From Mycetocola zhujimingii (GTDB lineage Bacteria; Actinomycetota; Actinomycetes; Actinomycetales; Microbacteriaceae): 64,000 nucleotides of DNA. The translations under genes were made by a program, and so were the position numbers. The stretch lies in the NCBI RefSeq assembly GCF_003065425.1, contig NZ_CP026949.1, forward strand, positions 2,728,001 to 2,792,000, in the 5' to 3' direction. Positions 8,051 to 17,124 of this stretch are shown piece after piece (the stretch's first letter is position 1; each line of letters opens with the position of its first letter). The notes under the pieces are model-generated. The model searched no databases and was not told where the DNA came from. It saw nothing but the letters and a program-made list of their open reading frames with translations.

Positions 8051-10114
8051 ATGACCGCGCCAGGGGCATCCGCGCCCACGATCTCGAATCTGCTCGCCGA
8101 AACGCGACGATACCCCGCTTCAGCGAGCTTCACTGCTCAGGCGAATGTTTCGGCGGAGGACTGGCGACGTGCGGATGCCGACCCCGTTGCGTTCTGGGCG
8201 GAGGCGGCAGCACGGCTCGACTGGGCGGAGCCCTGGCACACGACGCACAGCTGGGAACCGGTCTCCGAGGGCGCCGACGGCGAACTGACGGTTCCGAAGG
8301 CCGAGTGGTTCGCGGGCGGGAAGCTCAACGTCGCCGTGAACTGTGTCGACAGGCACGTCACAGCGGGCAACGGCGAGAAGATCGCGCTGTATTTCGAGGG
8401 CGATCCGGGCGACCGGCGTGCGATCAGCTACGCCGAGCTGCAGCGCGAGGTGTCGAAGGCGGCGAATGCCCTGACCGAGCTTGGCATCGGGAAGGGTGAC
8501 CGGGTGGTCATTTACCTTCCGGTCATTCCGGAAACCATCATTGCCACGCTCGCGGTCGCCCGGATCGGCGCGATCCACTCCCTCGTCTTCGGCGGGTTCA
8601 GCGCCGAAGCGCTGAGATTCCGGGTCGAGGACACCGGGGCGAAGCTGCTCATCACCACCGACGGGCAGTACCGCCGAGGTGCAGCGGTCGCCGTGAAGGA
8701 CAACGCCGACGCCGCTGTGGATGGCGTCGCGAGCATCGAGCACGTGCTCGTGGTGCGCCGCACCGGCGATGCGACCGGTGACATCGCCTGGACACCTGAC
8801 CGGGACGTCTGGTGGCACGACACCGTCGACGTGGCATCCGACGTTCATGTCCCCGAAGCGTTCGACGCCGAGACACCGTTGTTCATCATTTACACCTCGG
8901 GGACGACCGGGAAGCCCAAGGGTCTCGTGCACACCTCGGGCGGCTACCTCACCCAGGCGTCGTGGAGCCACTGGGCGATCTTCGACGCGAAGGCCGACGA
9001 CGTGCACTGGTGCACCGCAGACCTCGCCTGGGTGACGGCGCACACCTACGAGATCTACGGGCCGCTGTCGAACGGGCTGAGCCAGGTGATCTACGAGGGC
9101 ACGCCCGACACCCCGCACTCGAGTCGGCACTTCGAGATCATCGAGCGATACGGAGTGACGACCTACTACACGGCGCCGACGCTCATCCGCACGCTCATGA
9201 CCTGGTTTCCCGACGGCGTTCCCGCGGAGTACGACCTCTCGTCTCTGCGGCTGCTCGGCACCGTCGGCGAGGCGATCAATCCTGAGGCGTGGGTCTGGTT
9301 CCACACCCAGATCGGCCGCGGCGAGATTCCGATCATCGACACCTGGTGGCAGTCCGAAACCGGGGCGTCGGTGATGGCGCCGCTCCCGGGCGTCTCGACC
9401 CTCAAGCCCGGCTCGGCGAATCGTGCGCTGCCAGGGCTGTCGACGCTCGTGGTCGACGACGACGGCAACGCTGTGCCGTTCGGCGAGGGCGGTTACCTGG
9501 TTGTGGACCGCGCCGGGCCCGGCCTCGCCCGAACGGTCTGGGGCAACCCCGAACGGTACCGGGACTCGTACTGGGCCCGCTTCTGGAAGCAGGGCTACTT
9601 TTTCTCCGGCGATGGCGCGAAGTGGGACGCCGACGGCGACATCTGGGTACTCGGCCGGGTCGACGACGTCATCAACGTGTCTGGTCACCGCCTGTCGACA
9701 ATCGAGATCGAGTCGTCGCTCGTCGCGCATCCCGCCGTCGGGGAGGCCGGTGTTGTCGGGGTGGCGGATGCTCTCACCGGTCAGGCCATTGCGGCGTACG
9801 TCATTCCCGCCGAGCGTTCACACGGTGTCGAATCCGAGGATCCCGCGTATTGGCTCGACCTGCGCGACGAACTCTCCGCCGTGCTTCGTGCCCATGTCTC
9901 CGCGCAGATCGGTCCGATCGCGAAACCGCGCGATGTCATCCTCGTACCGGACCTGCCCAAGACCAGGTCTGGCAAGATCATGCGGCGGCTTCTCGGTGAC
10001 ATCTCCGACGCACGACCGCTCGGTGATGTGACGAGCCTGCAGGACGAGTCAGCTCCGTCGCGCATCGAGCAGATCGTCCGAGCGGGTCGAGCGAGCGGAT
10101 CAGCCATAGGATGA
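8051..10114 (+). CDS. acs: Acetyl-CoA synthetase (acetate-CoA ligase, AMP-forming)
   Basis: A 687-residue ANL-superfamily enzyme that converts acetate, ATP and CoA to acetyl-CoA. The P-loop IYTSGTTGKPKG lies near residue 280. The acetate-pocket motif IDTWWQSETG keeps the Trp that restricts the enzyme to short acids. The hinge and A8 region (VLGRVDDVINVSGHRLS) and the acetylatable Lys in RSGKIMRRLL are present. Length is slightly above the usual 650. The gene is monocistronic in appearance. Propionate could be a side substrate. Confidence 0.92.
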   Translation: MTAPGASAPTISNLLAETRRYPASASFTAQANVSAEDWRRADADPVAFWAEAAARLDWAEPWHTTHSWEPVSEGADGELTVPKAEWFAGGKLNVAVNCVDRHVTAGNGEKIALYFEGDPGDRRAISYAELQREVSKAANALTELGIGKGDRVVIYLPVIPETIIATLAVARIGAIHSLVFGGFSAEALRFRVEDTGAKLLITTDGQYRRGAAVAVKDNADAAVDGVASIEHVLVVRRTGDATGDIAWTPDRDVWWHDTVDVASDVHVPEAFDAETPLFIIYTSGTTGKPKGLVHTSGGYLTQASWSHWAIFDAKADDVHWCTADLAWVTAHTYEIYGPLSNGLSQVIYEGTPDTPHSSRHFEIIERYGVTTYYTAPTLIRTLMTWFPDGVPAEYDLSSLRLLGTVGEAINPEAWVWFHTQIGRGEIPIIDTWWQSETGASVMAPLPGVSTLKPGSANRALPGLSTLVVDDDGNAVPFGEGGYLVVDRAGPGLARTVWGNPERYRDSYWARFWKQGYFFSGDGAKWDADGDIWVLGRVDDVINVSGHRLSTIEIESSLVAHPAVGEAGVVGVADALTGQAIAAYVIPAERSHGVESEDPAYWLDLRDELSAVLRAHVSAQIGPIAKPRDVILVPDLPKTRSGKIMRRLLGDISDARPLGDVTSLQDESAPSRIEQIVRAGRASGSAIG

Positions 10115-10139
10115 GATAGCCCCCGAACAGACAGTACCC

Positions 10140-11360
10140 ATGCCCGCTTCTGCCCCTGCCCGTCCGTCACGTCTTCGGCGCGCCCGCAGCACGAAGGGCA
10201 CACTGTCGCTTGTTGTATGCGTCGCCATCGTCGCCGTGGTCACGCTCCTCTCGACCGGAAGCTCGGCAGGGACGTACGCGTCTTTGTCCGACACCAGCGC
10301 GAGCGACCTGCCGGCCGTCTCGGCGGGGTCGATCACGGCGGCAAGCACGTTCGGAATCGTGCCGACAGTCTCCTACACCTCGAGTGTCACCGAGAAGGTC
10401 GGCAATCTGATGGTCTCGAACAACGGAACGGTAGGAGCGACCTACACCACGACCCTCACGCGCACCGGCTCGGCCCCGCTCGCCAGCGCTGTGCGCGTCG
10501 TTCTGTGGAAATCGACAGCGGTCGCTGGGTGCACCACGCCGGTGTCACCGATTACGGGGACGTGGGCATCACTGCCGGTCCTGACGGGCACGTTGTCCGC
10601 CGGGGCATCCCAGTTCTACTGCATCAAAACAACCCTGACCAGCGCAACGGGCGTGACGGCGAACTCCTCGGTGACGGCGACATTCACGACGGTTCTCAAT
10701 CAGTCATCATGGACGAGCGCGGCCTCCTCCGCCGTGACCCAGACCTTCGTCAGCTCGGCGGACACCACGAAACCGACGGCGCCGACGGCACTGGCTGCCA
10801 ACGCCAAGTCCGCGACCTCAGTGGTTCTGACCTGGAAAGCCGCGACCGACGCGATAGGCGTGAAGGAGTATCTCGTCTACCGCGGCACCACGCTCGTGAG
10901 CACAGTGGCGTCTCCAACATTGACGTATACCGACAACGGAACCGCGCCTTCGACCGCATACAGCTACACCGTCAGAGCGAAGGATGCCGCCGGCAATACC
11001 TCCGACGCGTCGAACGTCGCCAGTGTGACGACTCCACAGGCCCTCCGCTGCGCCTCGACCGGGGACCCGGCCGGGTACTACGTGAACTACACCTGGAACA
11101 ACACGGTGAAGGGCGACGCGTCCGTATCCAAGTACCTGTTGTACGTCAACGGTTCCTCGACTGCGGCGGCCTCGGTAGGCAACTGGGAAACCGCCATCGG
11201 GGTGGCGCCCGACCCCGTGCACGCGACTGCACCGTCAGGATCAACTGTCCCTGTTGTGCTGAAGCAGAAGCTCACAAATGGGCAGGAAGTCATCATCGCC
11301 ACCGGCTCGGTTCGGCTTGCCGTCGACCAGTGGGGATCAAAACGCATCTTCTGCGCGTGA
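10140..11360 (+). CDS. Secreted fibronectin type III protein with SipW/TasA-type N-terminus
   Basis: A 406-residue exported protein. After a basic N-tail comes one hydrophobic segment (LSLVVCVAIVAVVTLL) followed by GTYASLSDTSAS, the cleavage-zone pattern of SipW-dependent and camelysin/TasA-like proteins. Residues about 60-200 form a Ser/Thr-rich beta domain with two Cys. A fibronectin type III domain (about 212-300) runs from PTAPTALAANA to TSDASNVASVTT. The C-terminal 100 residues also look beta-rich and contain two Cys. No sortase motif and no dedicated signal peptidase gene is next to it. It could be a surface or biofilm component, or a carbohydrate-binding accessory. Confidence 0.75.
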   Translation: MPASAPARPSRLRRARSTKGTLSLVVCVAIVAVVTLLSTGSSAGTYASLSDTSASDLPAVSAGSITAASTFGIVPTVSYTSSVTEKVGNLMVSNNGTVGATYTTTLTRTGSAPLASAVRVVLWKSTAVAGCTTPVSPITGTWASLPVLTGTLSAGASQFYCIKTTLTSATGVTANSSVTATFTTVLNQSSWTSAASSAVTQTFVSSADTTKPTAPTALAANAKSATSVVLTWKAATDAIGVKEYLVYRGTTLVSTVASPTLTYTDNGTAPSTAYSYTVRAKDAAGNTSDASNVASVTTPQALRCASTGDPAGYYVNYTWNNTVKGDASVSKYLLYVNGSSTAAASVGNWETAIGVAPDPVHATAPSGSTVPVVLKQKLTNGQEVIIATGSVRLAVDQWGSKRIFCA

Positions 11361-11421
11361 CTGATCCCATACGGGGATAGACCGCGGATAGCAAGACCTC
11401 TGGTGGAACCGCCGATCCCAA

Positions 11422-11427
11422 TAGGCT
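11422..11427 (+). promoter_or_regulatory. -10 element of a leaderless promoter
   Basis: TAGGCT lies seven bases before ATG 11435, with no ribosome binding site between. Confidence 0.5.
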
Positions 11428-11434
11428 GACCCCC

Positions 11435-12427
11435 ATGAGATTTGGAATATTTGTGCCACAGGGATGGCGCCACGACCTTGTTGGAATCGACCCCGCAGCG
11501 CAGTGGGACACGATGAGCGGCCTCGCAGCCCACGCCGATGCCGGCGCCTGGGAGTCGATCTGGGTGTACGACCACTTCCACACGGTGCCGGTGCCGAGTG
11601 AAGAGGCAACCCACGAAGCATGGACGCTGATGTCCGCGTTCGCCGCCACCACGAAGCGCGTTCGCCTCGGCCAGATGTGCACGTGCATGAGTTACCGCAA
11701 CCCCGCTTACCTCGCCAAGGTCGCTGCGACCATCGACAACATTTCGGGCGGTCGTGTCGAAATGGGCATCGGTGGCGGTTGGTACGAGCACGAGTGGCGT
11801 GCATACGGTTACGGGTTCCCCAGCGCCGGCGACCGGCTCGGCCGCCTCGACGAGGGTGTCCAGATCATGAAGCAGGCCTGGGAAACCGGCACTGCGACCC
11901 TCGATGGCAAGCACTACCAGGTCGACGGTGCCATCGTGCGTCCGCTTCCCATCCAGGAGAACGGCATCCCTTTCTGGATCGCCGGCGGTGGCGAAAAGGT
12001 CACCCTCCGCATCGCCGCGCAGTACGCCCAGTACACGAACTTCGACGGTTCGCCCGAGGGCTTCGCCCACAAGAGCGACATCCTCCGCGGGCACTGCGAC
12101 CGTCTCGGCCGCGACTTCAACGACATCGTGCGCAGCGCGAACTACAACGTCGTCATCGCCGACACCGAAGCCGAAGTCGCCGACCGGCTGAACGCCATCC
12201 AGGCGAGGGTGACGCCGTACCTCGGTGAAGACAAGGCCGCCGACTTCATGGCCGAGTACCGCACAGGCGCAGCGCTCGGCGTCGGTACCCCGGAACAGAT
12301 TGCCGAACGCCTCTCGTCCATGCAGGACCAGGGACTCGCGTACGCGATCACCTATTTCCCCGAGGCCGCATATGACCGCTCGGGAATCGAACTGTTCGAG
12401 CGCGAGGTTCTGCCGGCCCTCGCATAA
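11435..12427 (+). CDS. LLM-class F420-dependent oxidoreductase
   Basis: A 330-residue TIM-barrel luciferase-like monooxygenase family protein. It begins MRFGIFVPQGW and shows the typical sequence SIWVYDHFHTVP, a strand with RVRLGQMCTCMSYRNPAYLAK, and GGRVEMGIGGGWYEHEWRAYG, all characteristic of deazaflavin (F420)-using members. The family oxidises or reduces small organic substrates with F420 as hydride carrier. The presence of an F420-dependent glucose-6-phosphate dehydrogenase at 28.7 kb supports the cofactor choice. The substrate is unknown. It ends before an inverted repeat and a bidirectional terminator. Confidence 0.85.
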   Translation: MRFGIFVPQGWRHDLVGIDPAAQWDTMSGLAAHADAGAWESIWVYDHFHTVPVPSEEATHEAWTLMSAFAATTKRVRLGQMCTCMSYRNPAYLAKVAATIDNISGGRVEMGIGGGWYEHEWRAYGYGFPSAGDRLGRLDEGVQIMKQAWETGTATLDGKHYQVDGAIVRPLPIQENGIPFWIAGGGEKVTLRIAAQYAQYTNFDGSPEGFAHKSDILRGHCDRLGRDFNDIVRSANYNVVIADTEAEVADRLNAIQARVTPYLGEDKAADFMAEYRTGAALGVGTPEQIAERLSSMQDQGLAYAITYFPEAAYDRSGIELFEREVLPALA

Positions 12428-12467
12428 CCGGTGCAGCGCGGCGGTCTGAGCGCGTTCCGGTGACGCA

Positions 12468-12500
12468 ATTACATGGTTTGGGGTACCCATTCGATGTAAT
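12468..12500. repeat. Interrupted palindrome ATTACAT…ATGTAAT
   Basis: Seven-base arms ATTACAT (12468-12474) and ATGTAAT (12494-12500) enclose a second palindrome, GGGTACCC. It sits in the short gap downstream of two convergent genes, where an operator would not be expected. Its role is unknown. Confidence 0.4.
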
Positions 12501-12537
12501 CGCGTAACTGGAACGAACGGATGCCGCCACCAACGAC

Positions 12538-12575
12538 AAAGCGGGTGCCGTGGAGTTTTCCACGGCACCCGCTTT
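12538..12575. terminator. Bidirectional intrinsic terminator
   Basis: Perfect 17-bp arms (AAAGCGGGTGCCGTGGA and its complement) flank a four-base loop, with A-run and T-run at the two ends. It lies between the convergent oxidoreductase gene and the permease gene at 12587. Confidence 0.85.
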
Positions 12576-12586
12576 GTTGTGTTCTG

Positions 12587-13297
12587 CTACCGCACGATCG
12601 CGGTGCGCAGGAGCCGCCACGTGCCGATCGCGCTCAAAGCGATAACGACCACGGCCGCGACGGCGAGCCACCACAGCTGGAACGCCGCGAGGATGTCTGC
12701 GGCCGACGGAATGAGCACGATCAGGGCGAGAACGAGTACGAGTCCGATTCCGACACCGATGAGCTGGGGGCCGCGTGCCCCGAACCGCACCCAGGCCGCT
12801 CCAAATACTCCGCCGATCGTCAGCATGGTCAGCGCTCCGAGGAAGACGATCGGCAGAAGCCGGCCGAGGTCGCCCGCGCCAAGCACGTAGATATCGAAGA
12901 CGTAGAAGTCGGAGAACCAGTGGTCCGTCGCGACCTCGATCGTCGTCAGCACCGCGAACACCACCGCGAGGTAGACAGAAACCAGAACAGCCCAGAGCAC
13001 TGTCCCACCGGCGAATCCGCGGCGGGTGGCGCCGAGAGTCAGGGCGAAGGGAAACGTCGTCGCGACGGACTGCACGCCGAGGTAGACGAGGAAGCCCGCG
13101 AGCGCGTAGAGAATTCCGGGGTTGGATTGTGAACCCGAGATCCAGCCCGGCGTGCCCGGGATGCTGCCTGATCGCCAGAAGAGAAACGAGATCAGGACCG
13201 AAATCACAGCGACCACCGCCGTGATGTAGAGCGGAACGACGAAGGTGACCTCCCGCTTGTTGAGGTGCAGCTTCGTGGTCGGTATCAGTGTGCTCAT
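12587..13297 (-). CDS. Six-helix membrane protein, putative ABC transporter permease of a YtrA-type operon
   Basis: A 236-residue protein with about six hydrophobic helices and little else recognisable. It overlaps the stop-start junction with the upstream ATPase gene (13294) by four bases. The order GntR regulator, ATPase, membrane protein is that of ytr-like bacitracin/cell-envelope-stress operons. It lacks the long extracytoplasmic domain of BceB or NatB permeases. Its role as the permease partner is inferred from context. Confidence 0.75.
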   Translation of the reverse strand: MSTLIPTTKLHLNKREVTFVVPLYITAVVAVISVLISFLFWRSGSIPGTPGWISGSQSNPGILYALAGFLVYLGVQSVATTFPFALTLGATRRGFAGGTVLWAVLVSVYLAVVFAVLTTIEVATDHWFSDFYVFDIYVLGAGDLGRLLPIVFLGALTMLTIGGVFGAAWVRFGARGPQLIGVGIGLVLVLALIVLIPSAADILAAFQLWWLAVAAVVVIALSAIGTWRLLRTAIVR

Positions 13298-14199
13298 GCT
13301 CGTCGTACCTCGTTAATGGTGTCGGATGCTGCGTCGTCCGCTCCGTAGGCGGCGACGAGTTGCTGGAGGGATGCGCGGGTGATCTGGACCCTCAGGTCTT
13401 CGGCAAGCACGCGGGTTCCGCTGTCGAGAACGCCAGAACCGGTCGCTGACATCAGCCCGCCGACGACGCTCGTCGACAGGACATTGGCCGCGGTCGTAAG
13501 CTGGCTGACCGCGTCGGTCGTTCCGCTCATCACCCACGCCGATTCGCTCACGTCGTCACTGTCGGCGTTGAGAACCAGGTGCCCGGAGTCCATGATCACG
13601 ACGCGATCGAAGAGCGACGCGCTTTCGTCGATCAGGTGGGTGGAGAAGACGACGGTGCGCGGGTGTTCCGTGTAGTCCCGCAACAGGACGCGATGGAAGA
13701 ACGCCCTGGCGGTGACGTCGAGGCCGAGGTATGGCTCATCGAGGAGGGTGACGGGGGCTCGCGATGCAAGGCCGAGCACGATTGCAACCGATGAGAGCTG
13801 ACCGCGGGAGAGCTTCTTGATCGGCGTCTTTGCCGGAATGCGGAACCCATCGACGAGTTCGGCGGCGAGCTCCTCGCTCCAGTTGGGCGCGAAGTCCGGG
13901 GCGATGCGCAGCACGTGGTGCAGCCGGTAGTCGTCCGGGTAGCGCTGGTTGTCACGAACATAACTGATCTGAGCGAGCGTCGGGGCGTGCTCGAAAGGAT
14001 CGTGACCGGCAACCTGGACGCGACCGGACGTTGGGCGGTCCTGTCCGGCCATGATCGACATCACTGTCGTTTTTCCCGCCCCGTTGCGGCCGAGAAGCCC
14101 GACGATCGAATGCTCCGGAACCGTGAAGCTGACGTTGTCGAGCGCGTGCACACGACCAAAATGTCGGGTGACGGAGTCGATCTCGATGGCGTTCGTCAT
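13294..14199 (-). CDS. ABC transporter ATP-binding protein (YtrB-like)
   Basis: A 301-residue ATPase with Walker A GRNGAGKTT, Q-loop region SYVRDNQRYPDDY, signature LSRGQLSSVA, Walker B VTLLDEPYLGLDV and the H-loop FSTHLID. The C-terminal 80 residues are an extra regulatory-looking domain. The start overlaps the GntR gene stop by four bases, and the end overlaps the permease gene. All three genes should be made from the promoter before the regulator. Family context suggests a role in sensing or removing an envelope-active compound. Confidence 0.88.
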   Translation of the reverse strand: MTNAIEIDSVTRHFGRVHALDNVSFTVPEHSIVGLLGRNGAGKTTVMSIMAGQDRPTSGRVQVAGHDPFEHAPTLAQISYVRDNQRYPDDYRLHHVLRIAPDFAPNWSEELAAELVDGFRIPAKTPIKKLSRGQLSSVAIVLGLASRAPVTLLDEPYLGLDVTARAFFHRVLLRDYTEHPRTVVFSTHLIDESASLFDRVVIMDSGHLVLNADSDDVSESAWVMSGTTDAVSQLTTAANVLSTSVVGGLMSATGSGVLDSGTRVLAEDLRVQITRASLQQLVAAYGADDAASDTINEVRRA

Positions 14200-14555
14200 T
14201 TGCTGTCCTCCTGGGTGATCAAGTCGTCGAGTTCTGTTCTGTCGATGTGAAGCAGACGGGCTTCGCGCACGAGCGGACCGATGTGCCGTTCCGCGAATTC
14301 TGCGCGCCGTTTGGCCCGCAGCTTCTCCTGCGCCCCCGACGACACGAACATTCCGACGCCCCGCTTCTTGTAGAGCACGCCCTGCTCGACGAGCAGGTTC
14401 ACTCCCTTGGCGGCCGTGATGGGACTGATCTGGTAGAAAACCGCGTACTCGTTGGTTGAGGGCACACTGGATTCCTCCGGATACGTTCCGGCCAGGATGT
14501 CCTCCGCAACGCGATCAGCGAGTTGCTGGTAGATCGGGGCTTCCCCAGTGAACAT
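14196..14555 (-). CDS. GntR-family regulator, YtrA subfamily
   Basis: A 119-residue regulator with an N-terminal winged helix (YQQLADRVAEDILAGTYPEESSVPS … ITAAKGVNLLVEQGVLYKKRGVGMFV) and only a short C-terminal helical tail, the YtrA hallmark. ATG 14555 is preferred because AAGG lies eight bases upstream; a GTG two codons earlier (14561) is possible. It heads a three-gene operon with the ATPase and membrane protein. A 32-bp palindrome directly upstream is the probable autoregulatory operator. Confidence 0.87.
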   Translation of the reverse strand: MFTGEAPIYQQLADRVAEDILAGTYPEESSVPSTNEYAVFYQISPITAAKGVNLLVEQGVLYKKRGVGMFVSSGAQEKLRAKRRAEFAERHIGPLVREARLLHIDRTELDDLITQEDSK

Positions 14556-14564
14556 TCTCACGAC

Positions 14565-14596
14565 CTTAGGTTCTATAGTTCACTAGTTAACCTAAG
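14565..14596. promoter_or_regulatory. 32-bp palindromic operator of the GntR/ABC operon
   Basis: Symmetry reads CTTAGGTT-N3-TAGT-N2-ACTA-N3-AACCTAAG. It starts ten bases upstream of ATG 14555 and overlaps a TATAGA-like -10 for the minus strand. This is the expected place for repression by the adjacent YtrA-like regulator. Confidence 0.7.
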
Positions 14597-14751
14597 TGGC
14601 TTCATGGCAGAAGTCAACCCGACAGGACGGTCAGCGAGTGCACGGATGCTTTCAGTACAGTGAGACGAGGGCGGCAGCGCGGATTTCCGGCAGCCGTCCT
14701 TTCACCTGAAGAGGGGTCAATGGAGACTCTGTTCCACCAAGAAAGAGCTCC

Positions 14752-15342
14752 ATGACCACCGCAACATCCGATCGCACCGCGATCACCAGCACCCCCATCC
14801 ACGAGGTCCTCGCAGGACGCTGGAGCCCCCGGTCCTTCGACCCGGCGATCGAGGTTCCCGCCGAGAAGATCACGGCCGCCCTCGAAGCTGCCCGCTGGTC
14901 GGCATCCGCCGCCAACACGCAGCCCTGGCGCTTCATCGTTGCCCGTCGCGGAACGACCGAACACGCCACGATCGTCGACAACCTGATGGGCTTCAACCGC
15001 GAGTGGGCCGCATCCGCCGCTGTCCTCATCGTCAACATCGCGACGATGACGACCGAGGACGGGACCCCGCTCCGCTGGGCACAGTATGACCTCGGCCAGG
15101 CCGTCGCCCTCCTCTCGGTGCAGGCGCACCACGACGGCCTCCACGTACACCAGATGGGCGGCATCGAGGTCGACGGCCTGCGTGCCGCTTTCGGTATCGA
15201 CCCGGCGCTCGAACCGATGTCCGTCACGGCACTCGGGGCGCTCGGCTCCCCCGAAGCCCTGGCCAGCGACGTGTTGCGCGAGCGTGAGGTCGCTCCGCGT
15301 GTCCGCCGCCCGCTCGACGAACTCGTCCTCGCCAGCGCGTAG
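14752..15342 (+). CDS. Nitroreductase-family flavoprotein
   Basis: A 196-residue FMN enzyme. The opening RWSPRSFDPAIEVPAEKI and the ARWSASAANTQPWRF motif are the FMN phosphate and ring contacts of the nitroreductase fold. The middle stretch LGQAVALLSVQAHHDGLHVHQMGG fits the dimer-interface helix. Such enzymes use NAD(P)H to reduce nitro groups, quinones or flavins, and the natural substrate is rarely known. The gene is separate from the divergent GntR operon. It ends just before a hairpin shared with the convergent permease gene. Confidence 0.85.
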   Translation: MTTATSDRTAITSTPIHEVLAGRWSPRSFDPAIEVPAEKITAALEAARWSASAANTQPWRFIVARRGTTEHATIVDNLMGFNREWAASAAVLIVNIATMTTEDGTPLRWAQYDLGQAVALLSVQAHHDGLHVHQMGGIEVDGLRAAFGIDPALEPMSVTALGALGSPEALASDVLREREVAPRVRRPLDELVLASA

Positions 15343-15360
15343 CCCGGAACGGCACCAACC

Positions 15361-15391
15361 AGCGGCTTCTCCTGATTGAGGGGAAGCCGCT
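15361..15391. terminator. Bidirectional hairpin terminator
   Basis: Arms AGCGGCTTCTCC (15361-15372) and GGGGAAGCCGCT (15380-15391) form a stem with one internal mismatch. It lies between convergent stops at 15342 and 15393. Confidence 0.65.
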
Positions 15392-15392
15392 G

Positions 15393-16964
15393 TCAGTCGT
15401 CCGTGCGCGTCCGGTTATCGACCCCTGGGCGTTCGGGGATCACGGGGAATGAACCGGTAAACCCCTGGCGCTCCCGCGCTATCTCGAGAATGCCGCGACG
15501 CGCGGCGAACCAGCCGACGACGAGCAGGGGGATGACGATGACGAGCGACCCGATGGTGAACGTCCCCACCGGATAGTCGAGCGCCATCAACACGAGCACG
15601 GTGACCAGGAATGCCAGCGTGAGCCAGGCCGTGAACGGGGCACCGAAGAGCCGGAATGACGGACGCTCCATCTTGCCCTGCTTCGCCCAGCGCTGGAGCT
15701 GCATCTGGCACAGGATGATCATGCCCCAGCCGGTCACGATCCCCAGTGCGGAAATATTCAGGACGATCTCGAAGGCGTCGTCCGGCACGATGGCATTGAG
15801 GCCGACGCCGAGGAGCGTGATCACACCGGTCAGAAGGATGCCCCCGTACGGCACTCCACTCTTGTTCATCAATCCGGTGAACCGTGGCGCCGCACCATTC
15901 ACCGACATCGACCGGAGGATCCGGCCGGTGGAGTACAGCCCGGCATTGAGACTCGAGAGCGCGGCTGTAAGCACGACGAAGTTCATGATGTTGCCGGCGG
16001 TCGCCGCAACGGCCGGGCTCCCGATGCTGGAGAAGAAGGTGACGAAGGGGCTCTCATCCTTGCTGTATTCGGTGTACGGAAGCAGGAGCGAGAGCAGCAG
16101 GACACTGCCGACGTAGAAGACGGCAATCCGGATGATCACCGTGTTCACGGCCTTGGGCATGATTCGCTTGGGGTCAGCGGTCTCCCCCGCCGCTGTGCCG
16201 ACGAGCTCAATGGCGGCGTAGGCGAAAACGACCCCCTGCACAACGAGCACAGCGGGCAGGAGCCCATTCGGCAGGATCCCTCCATTGTCGGCGAGCACAG
16301 ACAACCCGGGCGTTCCGACATCCGTCGGCAATCGGAAGGCCAGGAAGGCTGCACCGATCAGCAGGAAGGCGACGAGCGCCACAACCTTGATGATCGCGAA
16401 CCAGAACTCCATCTCGCCGAAAACCTTGACCGAAACCAGGTTGAGCGACAGCACGATAGTGAGGGCGATCAGCGCGAGGATCCACTGGGGCACGTCGGTG
16501 AACGCCGACCAGAACTTCACGTAAATGGCAACCGCTGTGACATCGACGATGGCGGTCATCGCCCAGTTCAGGAAGTACATCCACCCGGCGACGAACGCCG
16601 CCTTCTCGCCGAGGAACTCCCGTGCGTACGACACGAACGAGCCCGATGACGGCCGGTGCAGCACGAGTTCGCCGAGGGCACGCAGGATCAGGAATGCGAA
16701 GAACCCACAGATCGCGTAGACGAAGACCAGAGAGGGGCCAGCGGATGCCAGTCGGCCGCCCGCTCCGAGGAACAGGCCGGTTCCGATCGCGCCACCGATG
16801 GCAATCATCTGCAGCTGTCGCGGCTTGAGTGTCTTGTGGTATCCCTCCTGCTCGCCGGAGAAGTCCTGCACGGCCATCATCTCGTCGCCGATGCGCTCCC
16901 GCGGGTTCTCGAGATCGGGTGCCGGGTCGTGGTCTGGCGGCTCATAGTGGTGTTCGTGCTGCAT
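15393..16964 (-). CDS. Amino acid permease (AAT family, AnsP/CycA/GabP-like)
   Basis: A 523-residue, 12-helix transporter. The first helix motif [20 protein letters not shown] and the following [33 protein letters not shown] are diagnostic of the bacterial AAT family that includes asparagine, GABA and D-serine/alanine/glycine permeases. A charged, His-rich 45-residue N-terminal tail precedes the membrane part; a start at the internal MMAVQDF cannot be excluded. A -10 AGCCTA/TAGGCT lies at 17001-17006, giving a short leader with a GAGGGGAG ribosome site. The substrate is not assigned. Confidence 0.87.
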   Translation of the reverse strand: MQHEHHYEPPDHDPAPDLENPRERIGDEMMAVQDFSGEQEGYHKTLKPRQLQMIAIGGAIGTGLFLGAGGRLASAGPSLVFVYAICGFFAFLILRALGELVLHRPSSGSFVSYAREFLGEKAAFVAGWMYFLNWAMTAIVDVTAVAIYVKFWSAFTDVPQWILALIALTIVLSLNLVSVKVFGEMEFWFAIIKVVALVAFLLIGAAFLAFRLPTDVGTPGLSVLADNGGILPNGLLPAVLVVQGVVFAYAAIELVGTAAGETADPKRIMPKAVNTVIIRIAVFYVGSVLLLSLLLPYTEYSKDESPFVTFFSSIGSPAVAATAGNIMNFVVLTAALSSLNAGLYSTGRILRSMSVNGAAPRFTGLMNKSGVPYGGILLTGVITLLGVGLNAIVPDDAFEIVLNISALGIVTGWGMIILCQMQLQRWAKQGKMERPSFRLFGAPFTAWLTLAFLVTVLVLMALDYPVGTFTIGSLVIVIPLLVVGWFAARRGILEIARERQGFTGSFPVIPERPGVDNRTRTDD

Positions 16965-17077
16965 GGCCGGCTCCCCTCGCCATCCCCATAAAAGACTCTG
17001 AGCCTAGACCTGCCTCCCGGGTCCGCCACAAGGGACGAACGGCAAGAACTGGAAGCGGGAATCTGATTCGAAAAGTA

Positions 17078-17107
17078 CACAATGGTCATTGCGCAATGAG
17101 TATTGTG
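17078..17107. promoter_or_regulatory. 30-bp palindrome, probable ArsR-type operator
   Basis: CACAAT-N2-TCATTGCGCAATGA-N2-ATTGTG is symmetrical over 30 bases. It contains the putative -35 (TTGCGC, 17089-17094) of the regulator gene, so a bound dimer would block transcription. Confidence 0.75.
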
Positions 17108-17111
17108 CGTC

Positions 17112-17117
17112 TAGGCT
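17112..17117 (+). promoter_or_regulatory. -10 element of a leaderless promoter
   Basis: TAGGCT is exactly 17 bases after TTGCGC and seven bases before ATG 17125, which gives a complete promoter. Confidence 0.6.
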
Positions 17118-17124
17118 GGCGCTC

